Positions 19,784-26,829 of a stretch of DNA of 64,000 nucleotides are shown here, one piece after another. The translations under genes were made by a program, and so were the position numbers. The stretch is from Isobaculum melis (GTDB lineage Bacteria > Bacillota > Bacilli > Lactobacillales > Carnobacteriaceae): NCBI RefSeq assembly GCF_900111355.1, contig NZ_FOHA01000006.1, positions 93,790 through 157,789 on the forward strand, in the 5' to 3' direction. Below the pieces are notes generated by a model. The model ran no database searches. It was not told where the DNA came from and worked only from the letters and a program-made list of their open reading frames with translations. Position 1 is the first letter of the stretch; every line of letters begins with the position of its first letter.

Positions 19784-20071
19784 ATGAAAATTACTTTAGA
19801 TAAGCAAGCAACTAAATGGTTTCAAGATGAAGTAGGGGTAAAAGCGGGTGATTCAGTTCGCTTCTTTGGAAAATATGGTGGTTCAAGCCCCATTCAGCAT
19901 GGTTTTTCATTAGGGGTAGAATTAACTGAACCGCATCAACCAATTGCTGAAGCAAAGGAAGATGGGATTACTTATTTTGTTGAAGAAATCGATGCCTGGT
20001 ATTTTGATGGACATGATTTATTGGTCGAATATGATGAAACCTTACAAGAGCCTAAATATGAATATGCCTAA
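19784..20071 (+). CDS. HesB/IscA-like protein (YneR family)
   Basis: A 95-residue single-domain protein resembling the YneR branch of the HesB-like fold (VGVKAGDSVRFFGKYGG, GFSLGVELTEP, EIDAWYFDGHDLLVEYDE). It contains no cysteine at all, so it cannot bind an iron-sulfur cluster through the usual ligands; its function is unknown. The start at 19784 is forced: a TAG codon lies immediately upstream in frame and the N-terminus matches the family. It has no ribosome site at normal distance (see the upstream regulatory entry). Confidence 0.85.
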   Translation: MKITLDKQATKWFQDEVGVKAGDSVRFFGKYGGSSPIQHGFSLGVELTEPHQPIAEAKEDGITYFVEEIDAWYFDGHDLLVEYDETLQEPKYEYA

Positions 20072-20078
20072 CCAATCA

Positions 20079-20108
20079 AAAGTACTTGGCTGAACCAAGT
20101 ACTTTTTT
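20079..20108 (+). terminator. Terminator after the yneR-like gene
   Basis: AAGTACTTGG and CCAAGTACTT form a perfect 10-bp stem with a 5-nt loop, then a T run. Confidence 0.9.
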
Positions 20109-20171
20109 ATTCAGAAAACTATATTTTATCTGTAAAATATGATAGAATATAGTACGTAACAACTTTTCTCT

Positions 20172-20535
20172 GGGGGCGTTACGGATTCGACAGGTATAGG
20201 TCGAGCTTGGATGGCGTTTCGTAGGTTACGACTACGCAAAAACGTTACAGTTAAATATAACTGCAAAAACAAACAATAACACTTACGCTTTAGCTGCCTA
20301 AAAACAGTTAGCGTAGATCCTCTTGGCATCACCCATGTGCTCAAGCAAGGGTCTCAAATTTAGTGGGATACGTTAAAACTTTCCGTCTGCAAGTTTTAAA
20401 AGAGATCATCAGACTAGCGAAGTTCGAGGCCTGTTATGTGGCATAGGGCTTAGCGAAATTGAAATAGCATAACTATGAACGTAGAAATCTAAGTGCCGAT
20501 ATGCTTGGACAGGGGTTCGACTCCCCTCGTCTCCA
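20172..20535 (+). ncRNA. ssrA: Transfer-messenger RNA (tmRNA)
   Basis: The RNA begins GGGGGCGTTACGGATTCGAC and ends with the T-arm GGGGTTCGACTCCCC, CGTCTCC and CCA; the 5' and 3' ends pair as a tRNA-like acceptor stem with G-U wobbles. The tag reading frame runs from GCA at 20263 to the stop at 20299-20301 and encodes AKTNNNTYALAA, ending in the ALAA degron recognised by ClpXP. Length is about 364 nt. It rescues ribosomes stalled on broken mRNAs. Confidence 0.97.
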
Positions 20536-20542
20536 TCTGAGT

Positions 20543-20594
20543 GAATAGCCAATAAATACTGTTAAATCAGTATTTATTGGCTATTCTTTTTTTT
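20543..20594 (+). terminator. Terminator of ssrA
   Basis: A perfect 19-bp stem (GAATAGCCAATAAATACTG and its complement) with a 6-nt loop is followed by eight T. Confidence 0.95.
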
Positions 20595-20642
20595 CGAAAA
20601 ATGTGTAAAATACTAATCTTAAAATTATAAAAATGGAAGAAA

Positions 20643-21509
20643 CTAAACCAACTTTAATAAATGTAAAAATTCTTTTGAAGCACTTGAAAAGATTTGGTCT
20701 TTTTTCCAAACAATATTGATATTTGCTGTTAATGGTGGTGATAAGGGAACAAAAGCTAGGTTTGTATTAGCTGTATTCACAATACCATCAATACAAAGGA
20801 CACTTGCGACACCTTCTTTTGCCAACAGCGAGGCATTATAAAGTAGGTTATATGTGCCAACAATATGAAGATGCTCTATATTTCCTCCAAACCATTCAGA
20901 CAGCTGATTGTCAACGAATGATTGATTTGAAATGAGTAAAGGCGTACTTTGAATATCTTTTGGTTGGACTGTTTTTTGGTTAGCCAGAGAATCGGATTTA
21001 TTGACTAAAATTCCCCAAGAATCAGTTGAAGGTAGTCGAATATATTCGTATTTTTGTTTTTCTACTGGGTCAATAACAAGGCCAAAATCTAATAGTCCTT
21101 TATCAATTTTTTCTAATACATCATCTGCATTTCCGCTATAAAGGTCTATATTAATTTCAGGATAGTTGTCTCTAAGTTCATGAAAAATACGACCAAGAAA
21201 CTCAAATGCTTGCGTTTCTCCACCGCCAATTGTTATTTTTCCACTAATAACTTCATTCCTATGAAGATTTGTTGTTGTTGACTCAACCAAAGATAGAATT
21301 TCTTTTCCTCTATTCATTAAATAGATACCATCTTCCGTTAGTGTGATAAAACGATTTCCTCTAGTAAATAATGTAACACCTAGCTCTTCCTCTAACTCTT
21401 TTAATTGTTTTGAAAGAGTTGGTTGAGACAAATGCAAGACTTCAGCAGCTTTACTAATGGTTTTTTCTCTCGCAACAGTTAAAAAATAAGTTAATACACG
21501 AAGTTCCAT
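20643..21509 (-). CDS. LysR-family transcriptional regulator
   Basis: 288 residues with an N-terminal winged helix-turn-helix (LTYFLTVAREKTISKAAEVL, SQPTLSKQLKELEEELG) and a C-terminal effector-binding domain of the periplasmic-binding-protein fold. It is divergent from an acetyltransferase gene followed by an aldo/keto reductase gene; LysR regulators commonly control the divergent unit, so those two are the likely targets. A T-N11-A-type inverted repeat in the shared upstream region supports this. The effector cannot be predicted. Confidence 0.92.
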   Translation of the reverse strand: MELRVLTYFLTVAREKTISKAAEVLHLSQPTLSKQLKELEEELGVTLFTRGNRFITLTEDGIYLMNRGKEILSLVESTTTNLHRNEVISGKITIGGGETQAFEFLGRIFHELRDNYPEINIDLYSGNADDVLEKIDKGLLDFGLVIDPVEKQKYEYIRLPSTDSWGILVNKSDSLANQKTVQPKDIQSTPLLISNQSFVDNQLSEWFGGNIEHLHIVGTYNLLYNASLLAKEGVASVLCIDGIVNTANTNLAFVPLSPPLTANINIVWKKDQIFSSASKEFLHLLKLV

Positions 21510-21524
21510 TTAATACTCCTTCCT

Positions 21525-21591
21525 ATAACTAAAAAGAATAGTTATCTATGTTTTATTGGTATTAGTTAAGTATAACTGATTCAGGTATAAT
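21525..21591 (+). promoter_or_regulatory. LysR operator and acetyltransferase promoter region
   Basis: ATAACTA-N7-TAGTTAT (21525-21545) is a perfect inverted repeat of the T-N11-A type just upstream of the LysR gene. A second repeat AGTTA-N4-TAACT (21564-21577) overlaps the -35 region (TTAGTT, 21562-21567) of a TATAAT (21586-21591) reading toward the acetyltransferase. This is the usual layout of a recognition site plus an activation site. Confidence 0.6.
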
Positions 21592-21634
21592 TTGGATAGT
21601 GAAAAGTTAATGAATAGGTAAGGAGGGAAAGCAA

Positions 21635-22249
21635 ATGTCAAACATAAATTTGCAGCAGAAAATTGTAGGAAAAGAGATATTAAAAGATTCGTCTTTGTTT
21701 GAAGAAATCCATTTGGTTAAACAGGATAATGAGCGATTGGTGATGTTGTTGAATGCACAGTATTATCCTAATGAGGAGGTCTTACAGTATTTAGAGAAAA
21801 TTACTGGACAAACAATTGATTCATCGGTAAAAATTTCTCAACCTTTCTATAGTGATTTTGGTAGGCATATCACATTTGGCAAAGATATTTTTATTAATCA
21901 AAATGTAACGTTTGTTGATTTGGGTGGAATATCAATTGAGGATCAAGTGTTGATTGGTCCAGGCTCTAGATTAATTACAGTGAATCATTTAATTTCCCCT
22001 AAAAATAGGCGCGGAATTAAAGTAGAGCCAATTTGGATTAAGAAGAATGCATGGCTTGGGGCAAATGTGACGGTTTTACCTGGAATTACCATTGGGGAAA
22101 ATTCGATTGTTGCAGCGGATTCAACAGTAACAAAGGATGTTCCTGATAATGTGGTTGTAGTAGGAAGTCCGGCCAAAGTGATTCGGAAAATTGAAGAAGA
22201 TGTGAATGTTAACGAATTTACAGTGAGTCCAACTAGTCAGCCATGGTGA
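21635..22249 (+). CDS. Hexapeptide-repeat acetyltransferase (maltose/galactoside O-acetyltransferase type)
   Basis: 204 residues with left-handed beta-helix repeats (FGKDIFINQNVTFVDLGG, IGPGSRLITVNH, WLGANVTVLPGITIGENS) and the closing NVVVVGSPAKVIR found in NodL/LacA/Maa enzymes. The catalytic His is in TVNH. It probably transfers acetyl from CoA to a sugar or related hydroxyl; the acceptor is unknown. The start has a strong AAGGAGGGA site. It lies between the divergent LysR gene and an aldo/keto reductase gene, probably a small LysR-controlled cluster. Confidence 0.88.
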   Translation: MSNINLQQKIVGKEILKDSSLFEEIHLVKQDNERLVMLLNAQYYPNEEVLQYLEKITGQTIDSSVKISQPFYSDFGRHITFGKDIFINQNVTFVDLGGISIEDQVLIGPGSRLITVNHLISPKNRRGIKVEPIWIKKNAWLGANVTVLPGITIGENSIVAADSTVTKDVPDNVVVVGSPAKVIRKIEEDVNVNEFTVSPTSQPW

Positions 22250-22327
22250 TATAAACTTGTTAAAAAAATACTGTTTAAGTTGTATAATGAAGGATAGAAC
22301 AAGGACAAAACTGAAAGGATGATAAGA

Positions 22328-23308
22328 ATGGAGTATGCAAAATTAGGAAATACTGGACTAGATGTTTCAAGGATTTGTTTAGGTGCAATGAGCTTTGGCG
22401 ATCCTAAAAATTGGATTCATAAATGGGTACTTGAAGAGGAAGAGAGTAGACCGCTAATCAAAAGAGCACTAGAATTGGGTATCAACTTTTTTGACACTGC
22501 AAATGTTTATTCTTTAGGTAGAAGTGAAGAAATTCTAGGTAAAGCCTTGAAGGACTATGCAAATCGAGATGAAATTGTGCTAGCAACAAAGGTTCACCAA
22601 AAAATGTTTGATGGCCCAAATGGACAAGGATTATCAAGAAAAGCGATTATGTCTCAAATTGATCAGAGTTTGAAACGTTTACAAACAGATTATGTGGATT
22701 TGTATATCATCCATCGTTGGGATCCATTTACCCCCATTGAAGAAACAATGGAAGCGTTAAATGACGTTGTCAAAGCTGGAAAAGCAAGATACATTGGAGC
22801 TTCTGCAATGTACACTTATCAATTTCAACAAGCAAATCATATAGCCGAAAAAAATGGTTGGGCAAAATTTGTCTCAATGCAAAACCACTTAAATTTGATT
22901 TATCGTGAAGAAGAACGCGAAATGATTCCTTACTGTCTTTCTGAGAAAATTGCACTTACACCCTATAGTCCAATGGCATCCGGCCGATTAATTCGAAGTA
23001 CCACAGAGGCAACTAAACGAAGCACTACTGACGAAGCACAAAAGTCTAAATATGATGAAACAGCTGATAAAGATCAGATCATTATAGATAGAGTTGCTGA
23101 ATTGGCTGCCAAATATGAGACGAATAAAGTAAATATTGCCTTAGGATGGTTACTACAAAAAAATCCAGTAGTTGCACCTGTCATTGGGGCAACTAAAATG
23201 AATCATATTGAAACAGCAGTGGGCGCTGTAGATTTTAAATTAAGCCAAGCAGATATTCTTTATTTAGAAGAACCTTATATCCCGCATAAAGTAGTAGGTC
23301 ATGTTTAA
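22328..23308 (+). CDS. Aldo/keto reductase
   Basis: 326 residues forming a TIM-barrel NADPH-dependent oxidoreductase. The catalytic tetrad is visible: Asp and Tyr in FFDTANVYSLG, Lys in VLATKV, His in DLYIIHRWDP; the cofactor site is near the C-terminus (VIGATKMNHIETAV). The ATG at 22328 is preferred over 22319 because GAAAGG (22313-22318) is then 9 nt away. The closest described relatives are 1-deoxyxylulose/YajO-like reductases. It follows the acetyltransferase by 78 bp and ends at a shared convergent terminator. Confidence 0.9.
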   Translation: MEYAKLGNTGLDVSRICLGAMSFGDPKNWIHKWVLEEEESRPLIKRALELGINFFDTANVYSLGRSEEILGKALKDYANRDEIVLATKVHQKMFDGPNGQGLSRKAIMSQIDQSLKRLQTDYVDLYIIHRWDPFTPIEETMEALNDVVKAGKARYIGASAMYTYQFQQANHIAEKNGWAKFVSMQNHLNLIYREEEREMIPYCLSEKIALTPYSPMASGRLIRSTTEATKRSTTDEAQKSKYDETADKDQIIIDRVAELAAKYETNKVNIALGWLLQKNPVVAPVIGATKMNHIETAVGAVDFKLSQADILYLEEPYIPHKVVGHV

Positions 23309-23347
23309 AAAATACTTCCCGTTCTTCAGTGAATGGGAAGTGTTTTT
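23307..23347. terminator. Bidirectional terminator between convergent genes
   Basis: AAAAAATACTTCCC pairs with GGGAAGTGTTTTT, giving T runs on both strands; it serves the reductase gene and the converging hydrolase gene. Confidence 0.82.
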
Positions 23348-23349
23348 AA

Positions 23350-24150
23350 CTATTTTTCTAAAATAAAACTTTCTCCAGCAGCCATGATCTGGATTCTTTC
23401 CGGATTATCTACTCTATCCAGTAGGTCAGCTGGATTTCCATTAAAAACATTCATATGAGGTGCATCAACTGTACCCCAATGAGATAACAGCAAAGCACTA
23501 TTTGGATAAGTATTTGCAAGTTTAATTGCATTGTCTAAGCCTATATGCCATTCGTTATCAGAAAAATCAAAGAGAATCGCATTTGGTTCAGGCATTTCTA
23601 AATGAGAGGGTAACAACTTGGAATCGCCAGGAATCCACAAGGTTCCATCTGGTGTTTCAATCCAAAAGCCACAAAAGTCATCTAATTTAAAGAGACGATC
23701 GTATTTTTTGCTCTCGTTTTGCCATAAATGATCAGCAGGGGTTAAAGTTATTTTTAAAGGTCCCTCCTCAAAAGAAGCGTGTATGTCATGACCAAGTGCT
23801 TCAAACATCATTTTTTCTTTGACTAACCCAGCTACATATTTTGGTGCGTGTAAAGCAGTTGTCAGCGGGAGCAATTTTCTTAAGGTTGGTATACTAAAAT
23901 GGTCATTGTCAGAGTGGGTGATAAGAATGCTATCTAAATGTTGTACTTCGTCTGTTTTGATTGGCATTTCAATTAACAAAGGCAAATCAAAGCCTTCTAA
24001 AACTGGATCAACCATCATGCAATAGCCTCTACTATTTAATAATATGCCGGAATTTCCTAGCCATCTGATTTCAGTATGATGATTCTTTTGAAAAGCTTCT
24101 GCGCCAAATGGCATCGTTTTAGGTGGTGTTGCTTGCGGTAGTTCGTTCAT
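23350..24150 (-). CDS. Metallo-beta-lactamase-fold hydrolase (UlaG/YtkL-like)
   Basis: About 266 residues with the MBL fold: IRWLGNSGILL, the metal motif THSDNDHFS (HxxxDH), LTPADHLWQ, IPGDSK and a C-terminal LLSHWGT. The family hydrolyses phosphoesters, lactones or similar bonds; the substrate is unknown. The two adjacent ATGs (24153 and 24150) lie behind AAAGGAG; the second has better spacing (6 nt), giving MNELPQATPP. The longer open frame upstream overlaps the neighbouring gene and is not used. It is the second gene after the CMD-family gene (22 bp gap), under an AdhR-type promoter. Confidence 0.87.
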   Translation of the reverse strand: MNELPQATPPKTMPFGAEAFQKNHHTEIRWLGNSGILLNSRGYCMMVDPVLEGFDLPLLIEMPIKTDEVQHLDSILITHSDNDHFSIPTLRKLLPLTTALHAPKYVAGLVKEKMMFEALGHDIHASFEEGPLKITLTPADHLWQNESKKYDRLFKLDDFCGFWIETPDGTLWIPGDSKLLPSHLEMPEPNAILFDFSDNEWHIGLDNAIKLANTYPNSALLLSHWGTVDAPHMNVFNGNPADLLDRVDNPERIQIMAAGESFILEK

Positions 24151-24172
24151 CATTTTCTCCTTTCCAGCATAA

Positions 24173-24490
24173 TTATTTTTCATAAATCTCTTTAGCAATC
24201 GTAAAAGCTGACCAGGATTTAGGCCATCCAATATAAAAAGCAAGATGAGTAATGATTTCTGCCATTTCTTCTTGAGTAACCCCATTTTCCTTTGCTTTAC
24301 CCATATGAAAGACTAACTGTTCAAAATTACCACCAGAAATTAAGGCTGTAATCGTAACAATTGAGCGATCACGTGGATTTAATTCGTCTTCTCTCGACCA
24401 AACTTGACCAAATAAAACATCATCATTTAGTTCAGCGAATTTAGGTGCAAATTCACCGAGTTGATCACGTCCTGCTGTAATTTTTTGCAT
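24173..24490 (-). CDS. Carboxymuconolactone decarboxylase (CMD) family protein
   Basis: A 105-residue all-helical CMD/AhpD-fold protein (WSREDELNPRDRSIVTITAL, HMGKAKENGVTQEEMAEIIT, GWPKSWSAF). It lacks the CxxC pair of AhpD peroxidases, so it resembles the gamma-CMD/YraC branch. The start follows AGGAGG with ideal spacing. It leads a two-gene operon with the MBL hydrolase and is divergent from a MerR gene. In Bacillus subtilis the aldehyde-responsive MerR protein AdhR controls yraC, a CMD-family gene, which matches this arrangement; a role in electrophile/aldehyde stress is inferred. Confidence 0.88.
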   Translation of the reverse strand: MQKITAGRDQLGEFAPKFAELNDDVLFGQVWSREDELNPRDRSIVTITALISGGNFEQLVFHMGKAKENGVTQEEMAEIITHLAFYIGWPKSWSAFTIAKEIYEK

Positions 24491-24522
24491 ATTGATAACC
24501 TCCTAATTTAACATCTACTTAA

Positions 24523-24553
24523 AGTATACACCTTAAAGTACACTTTAAATCAA
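24523..24553 (-). promoter_or_regulatory. MerR-type promoter with AdhR-like operator (CMD-hydrolase operon)
   Basis: On the minus strand TTGATT (24548-24553) and TATACT (24523-24528) are separated by 19 bp, the overlong spacer typical of MerR-activated promoters. Inside it lies TTAAAG-TGTA-CTTTAAG, close to the CTTAAAG-N4-CTTTAAG site described for B. subtilis AdhR. A further CTTAAAGT copy is at 24518-24525 on the plus strand. Confidence 0.78.
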
Positions 24554-24614
24554 GAGAAACTATTGGTAAGATAGAAGGGGAAATACTTAAACTATAAAAG
24601 AGGGATTGATTACG

Positions 24615-25007
24615 ATGAATATTTCAGAAGTTGCAGCAAAATATGATATGACACCCGCTACGATTCGATACTATGAAAGTCAAGGATTAATGCCGGCAAT
24701 TACCCGTAACGAATCAGGAAATAGAGATTTTCAAGAAGAAGATTTAAACTGGGTTGAATTTATTAAATGTATGCGAGATTCAGGATTATCCATTCATTCT
24801 CTTTCAAAATATTCAGAATTATATCAAATGGGGGAACAAACATTATTGGAAAGAAAAGAAATCTTGGTGGATGAATATCAAAAACTTTTAAAGAAACAAG
24901 CATCGATTAATGCAACTGTAGCTAAATTAGAAAAGAAAATCGAGAATTATGATGTTAAAATCAGACAGTATGAGGAAGCAATAGTGACAGAAAAAGAACT
25001 AGGCTAG
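24615..25007 (+). CDS. adhR: MerR-family regulator, AdhR/NmlR-like
   Basis: 130 residues: N-terminal winged helix (ISEVAAKYDMTPATIRYYES, GNRDFQEEDLNWVEFI), a long dimerisation coiled coil, and no metal-binding loop. A single cysteine, C52 in FIKCMRDSGLS, is at the position of the conserved Cys52 of B. subtilis AdhR, which senses aldehydes by thiol alkylation. The ATG at 24615 follows AGAGGG; the TTG at 24606 is less likely. It is divergent from the CMD-hydrolase operon, whose promoter carries the matching operator. The AdhR name is an inference from C52, operator and neighbours together. Confidence 0.88.
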   Translation: MNISEVAAKYDMTPATIRYYESQGLMPAITRNESGNRDFQEEDLNWVEFIKCMRDSGLSIHSLSKYSELYQMGEQTLLERKEILVDEYQKLLKKQASINATVAKLEKKIENYDVKIRQYEEAIVTEKELG

Positions 25008-25029
25008 TTTAAAATGGAGGTAAATAAAA

Positions 25030-25923
25030 ATGTATCTTTTTCAAAGAATTGAAGAAGCAGTCTTTAAACAAAATGATGCACGTCGAGTGATTGGCGAGTT
25101 TATTCTTGAAAATCGTGATGAACTAAAATCTTACTCAATGGAAGAGATTGCCAAACAAACGTTTACGTCTAAGCCAACCTTAGTCCGATTTGCAAAATAT
25201 TTTGGCTATTCTGGTTGGAAGGAGTTTATGTATGCTTTTGCTCATGAAGTGGCATCTCATAATGACAATGCTTATTTAGATGTTGATCCTAATTTTCCTT
25301 TTTCAGCTGAGCATGATACGTTAGAAATCATTGAAAGTATTGCTACCTTAAAAATTCAGAGTATCAAAGATACTATTTCTTTGATTGCGGCAGAGGATTT
25401 TAATAAAGCCGCAAAACTTATTCATGGTGCAAACAGCGTTGCAATTTATGGGACGAGTCCAAATTATTATTACGGTGAACTGCTTAAGAGAAACTTGTTA
25501 TCTATTCAAAAGAAAGCAATCATGGCTAATGCAGGTGAAAGTGGTCTTATTACGCAAACACTGAATCATAAAGATTGTGCCATTATGATTTCTTATTCAG
25601 GGAATAGCGTTGATGATAATCCAACCAGTCATGTAAAATTGTTAATGAAAAAATCTGTACCAATTATTAGTATCACAAGTGGCGGTGAAAACTATTTAAG
25701 AGATTACTCAGATGTCATACTCAATATTTCTAGTAAAGAAAAGCTATATTCTAAGATTGCCAATTTTGCGACACAGGAATCCATTCTATTTATTCTTGAT
25801 GCCCTATTTGCAAAAGTATTTTCACTTGATTATGAAGTCAATAGAAAGAATAAAATTTCAAATTCAAAATTATTGGAGTCTAAAAGACAAGCTACTTTCA
25901 AAGAGCTGTCTGAAAAATTCTAA
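25030..25923 (+). CDS. RpiR-family (MurR/RpiR) transcriptional regulator
   Basis: 297 residues: N-terminal HTH_6 domain (EEIAKQTFTSKPTLVRFAKYFGYSGWKEF) and C-terminal SIS sugar-phosphate-binding domain (ANSVAIYGTSPNYYYGELLKRNL, CAIMISYSGNS). Such proteins repress or activate sugar genes according to a phosphosugar. The nearest sugar system is the beta-glucoside PTS and 6-phospho-beta-glucosidase downstream, so it likely controls them. The start has AATGGAGG 9-10 nt upstream. It follows adhR by 22 bp, ends at its own terminator, and a phosphatase gene on the other strand separates it from the PTS. Confidence 0.9.
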   Translation: MYLFQRIEEAVFKQNDARRVIGEFILENRDELKSYSMEEIAKQTFTSKPTLVRFAKYFGYSGWKEFMYAFAHEVASHNDNAYLDVDPNFPFSAEHDTLEIIESIATLKIQSIKDTISLIAAEDFNKAAKLIHGANSVAIYGTSPNYYYGELLKRNLLSIQKKAIMANAGESGLITQTLNHKDCAIMISYSGNSVDDNPTSHVKLLMKKSVPIISITSGGENYLRDYSDVILNISSKEKLYSKIANFATQESILFILDALFAKVFSLDYEVNRKNKISNSKLLESKRQATFKELSEKF

Positions 25924-25928
25924 TGACG

Positions 25929-25965
25929 AAAAGCACTTGGATAGTTTGAACCAAGTGCTTTTTAA
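25929..25965. terminator. Terminator after the RpiR gene (probably bidirectional)
   Basis: AAAAGCACTTGG and CCAAGTGCTTTT form a perfect 12-bp stem with T runs possible on both strands; the converging phosphatase gene ends 18 bp away. Confidence 0.82.
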
Positions 25966-25982
25966 ACGATTTCATAACGATA

Positions 25983-26579
25983 CTAAAGCATACTTTTTTT
26001 ACTTGTTGGGTCAATGATATCAATGAGTTCAAAGTGATGTTTTTCATAAGTATAAATGAAAATGGCACAGTTAGGAAAATGAGTAGGGATTTTTTGATCA
26101 GAATGATGACAAATAGATTTTAAAAAATAAAAACACGCGCCATTGTGTGATACTGCCAAAACCTTTTGATGATCTTCCTGATCCATCATCGAATGAAGTG
26201 TATGGCTCATTCGATTTTGAACATCAGAAGCTGTTTCACCACCAAATTGTTCATAGAAAGTTTCAAAATTTTGAAATCCTTTTGGCTGTAGCTCCGTACT
26301 TTCACCTTCAAATCGTCCGAAATTCATTTCTTTCAAGCCTTTTTTTCGTTGATAGAAATGATTACTGTTGGTAATGATTTCCAATGTATCACAAGCACGC
26401 TCTTGGGTTGATGAGTAGTAATGATCAAAGTCAATGTGATTTTCTTGAAAAAAGGTTGCGGCTTGTTGTGCTTGTTTTTTTCCTTTAGTTGTTAATGGAG
26501 AATCACATGCACCTTGAACTTTTCCCAGCTGATTAAAAAGCGTTTCTCCATGACGCATGAGATATAATTGTTTTTTCAT
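25983..26579 (-). CDS. Histidine phosphatase (phosphoglycerate mutase-like) family protein
   Basis: 198 residues with the RHG motif at the N-terminus (LYLMRHGETLFNQ), phosphohistidine His10, and a later His in AVSHNGACFYFL. GKVQGACDSPLTTKG is the usual second motif. The family includes broad phosphatases and cofactor-dependent mutases; the length fits a phosphatase such as GpmB/CobC-type rather than glycolytic mutase. AGGAGG precedes the start. Its promoter carries the same 19-bp-spacer AdhR-like operator as the CMD operon, so it may belong to the same stress regulon. Confidence 0.87.
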   Translation of the reverse strand: MKKQLYLMRHGETLFNQLGKVQGACDSPLTTKGKKQAQQAATFFQENHIDFDHYYSSTQERACDTLEIITNSNHFYQRKKGLKEMNFGRFEGESTELQPKGFQNFETFYEQFGGETASDVQNRMSHTLHSMMDQEDHQKVLAVSHNGACFYFLKSICHHSDQKIPTHFPNCAIFIYTYEKHHFELIDIIDPTSKKSML

Positions 26580-26599
26580 TTCTAGACCTCCTTATGCTC

Positions 26600-26630
26600 A
26601 TTATAAGACTTAAAGCAGGCTTTAAGTCAA
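26600..26630 (-). promoter_or_regulatory. Second MerR-type promoter with AdhR-like operator
   Basis: Read on the minus strand TTGACT (26625-26630) and TATAAT (26600-26605) are 19 bp apart, and the spacer holds CTTAAAG-CCTG-CTTTAAG, part of a perfect 22-bp palindrome at 26607-26628. Geometry and core are the same as in the CMD-operon promoter. Confidence 0.75.
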
Positions 26631-26707
26631 TCATTTCTATTAAAAATTCAAGTAAACATGAAACAGATTTCAATAAATGCGATTTTTTTCTCTTTTTTTC
26701 GGAATAT

Positions 26708-26744
26708 GTTTCGAGATGTTTTGAAACTATTGGAAACGCTATCA
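26708..26744 (+). promoter_or_regulatory. Possible RpiR operator and CcpA cre site before the PTS gene
   Basis: GTTTC-N10-GAAAC (26708-26727) is an inverted repeat that could bind the nearby RpiR protein. TGGAAACGCTATCA (26731-26744) fits the cre consensus TGNAANCGNTNNCA at every fixed position, predicting carbon catabolite repression of the PTS operon. Confidence 0.6.
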
Positions 26745-26829
26745 CTAAATGGTAAAGTTCGATTATAAACAAGAATTGAATAACCGGTTCATTCAAAATA
26801 GAAACTTGTTACATTGAAGGGAGAAATCC

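Noticed and set aside
22257..22288. TTGTTA and TATAAT before the aldo/keto reductase gene
   Set aside because: The spacer is 20 bp, too long for an ordinary sigma-A promoter; the gene may be read from the acetyltransferase promoter instead.
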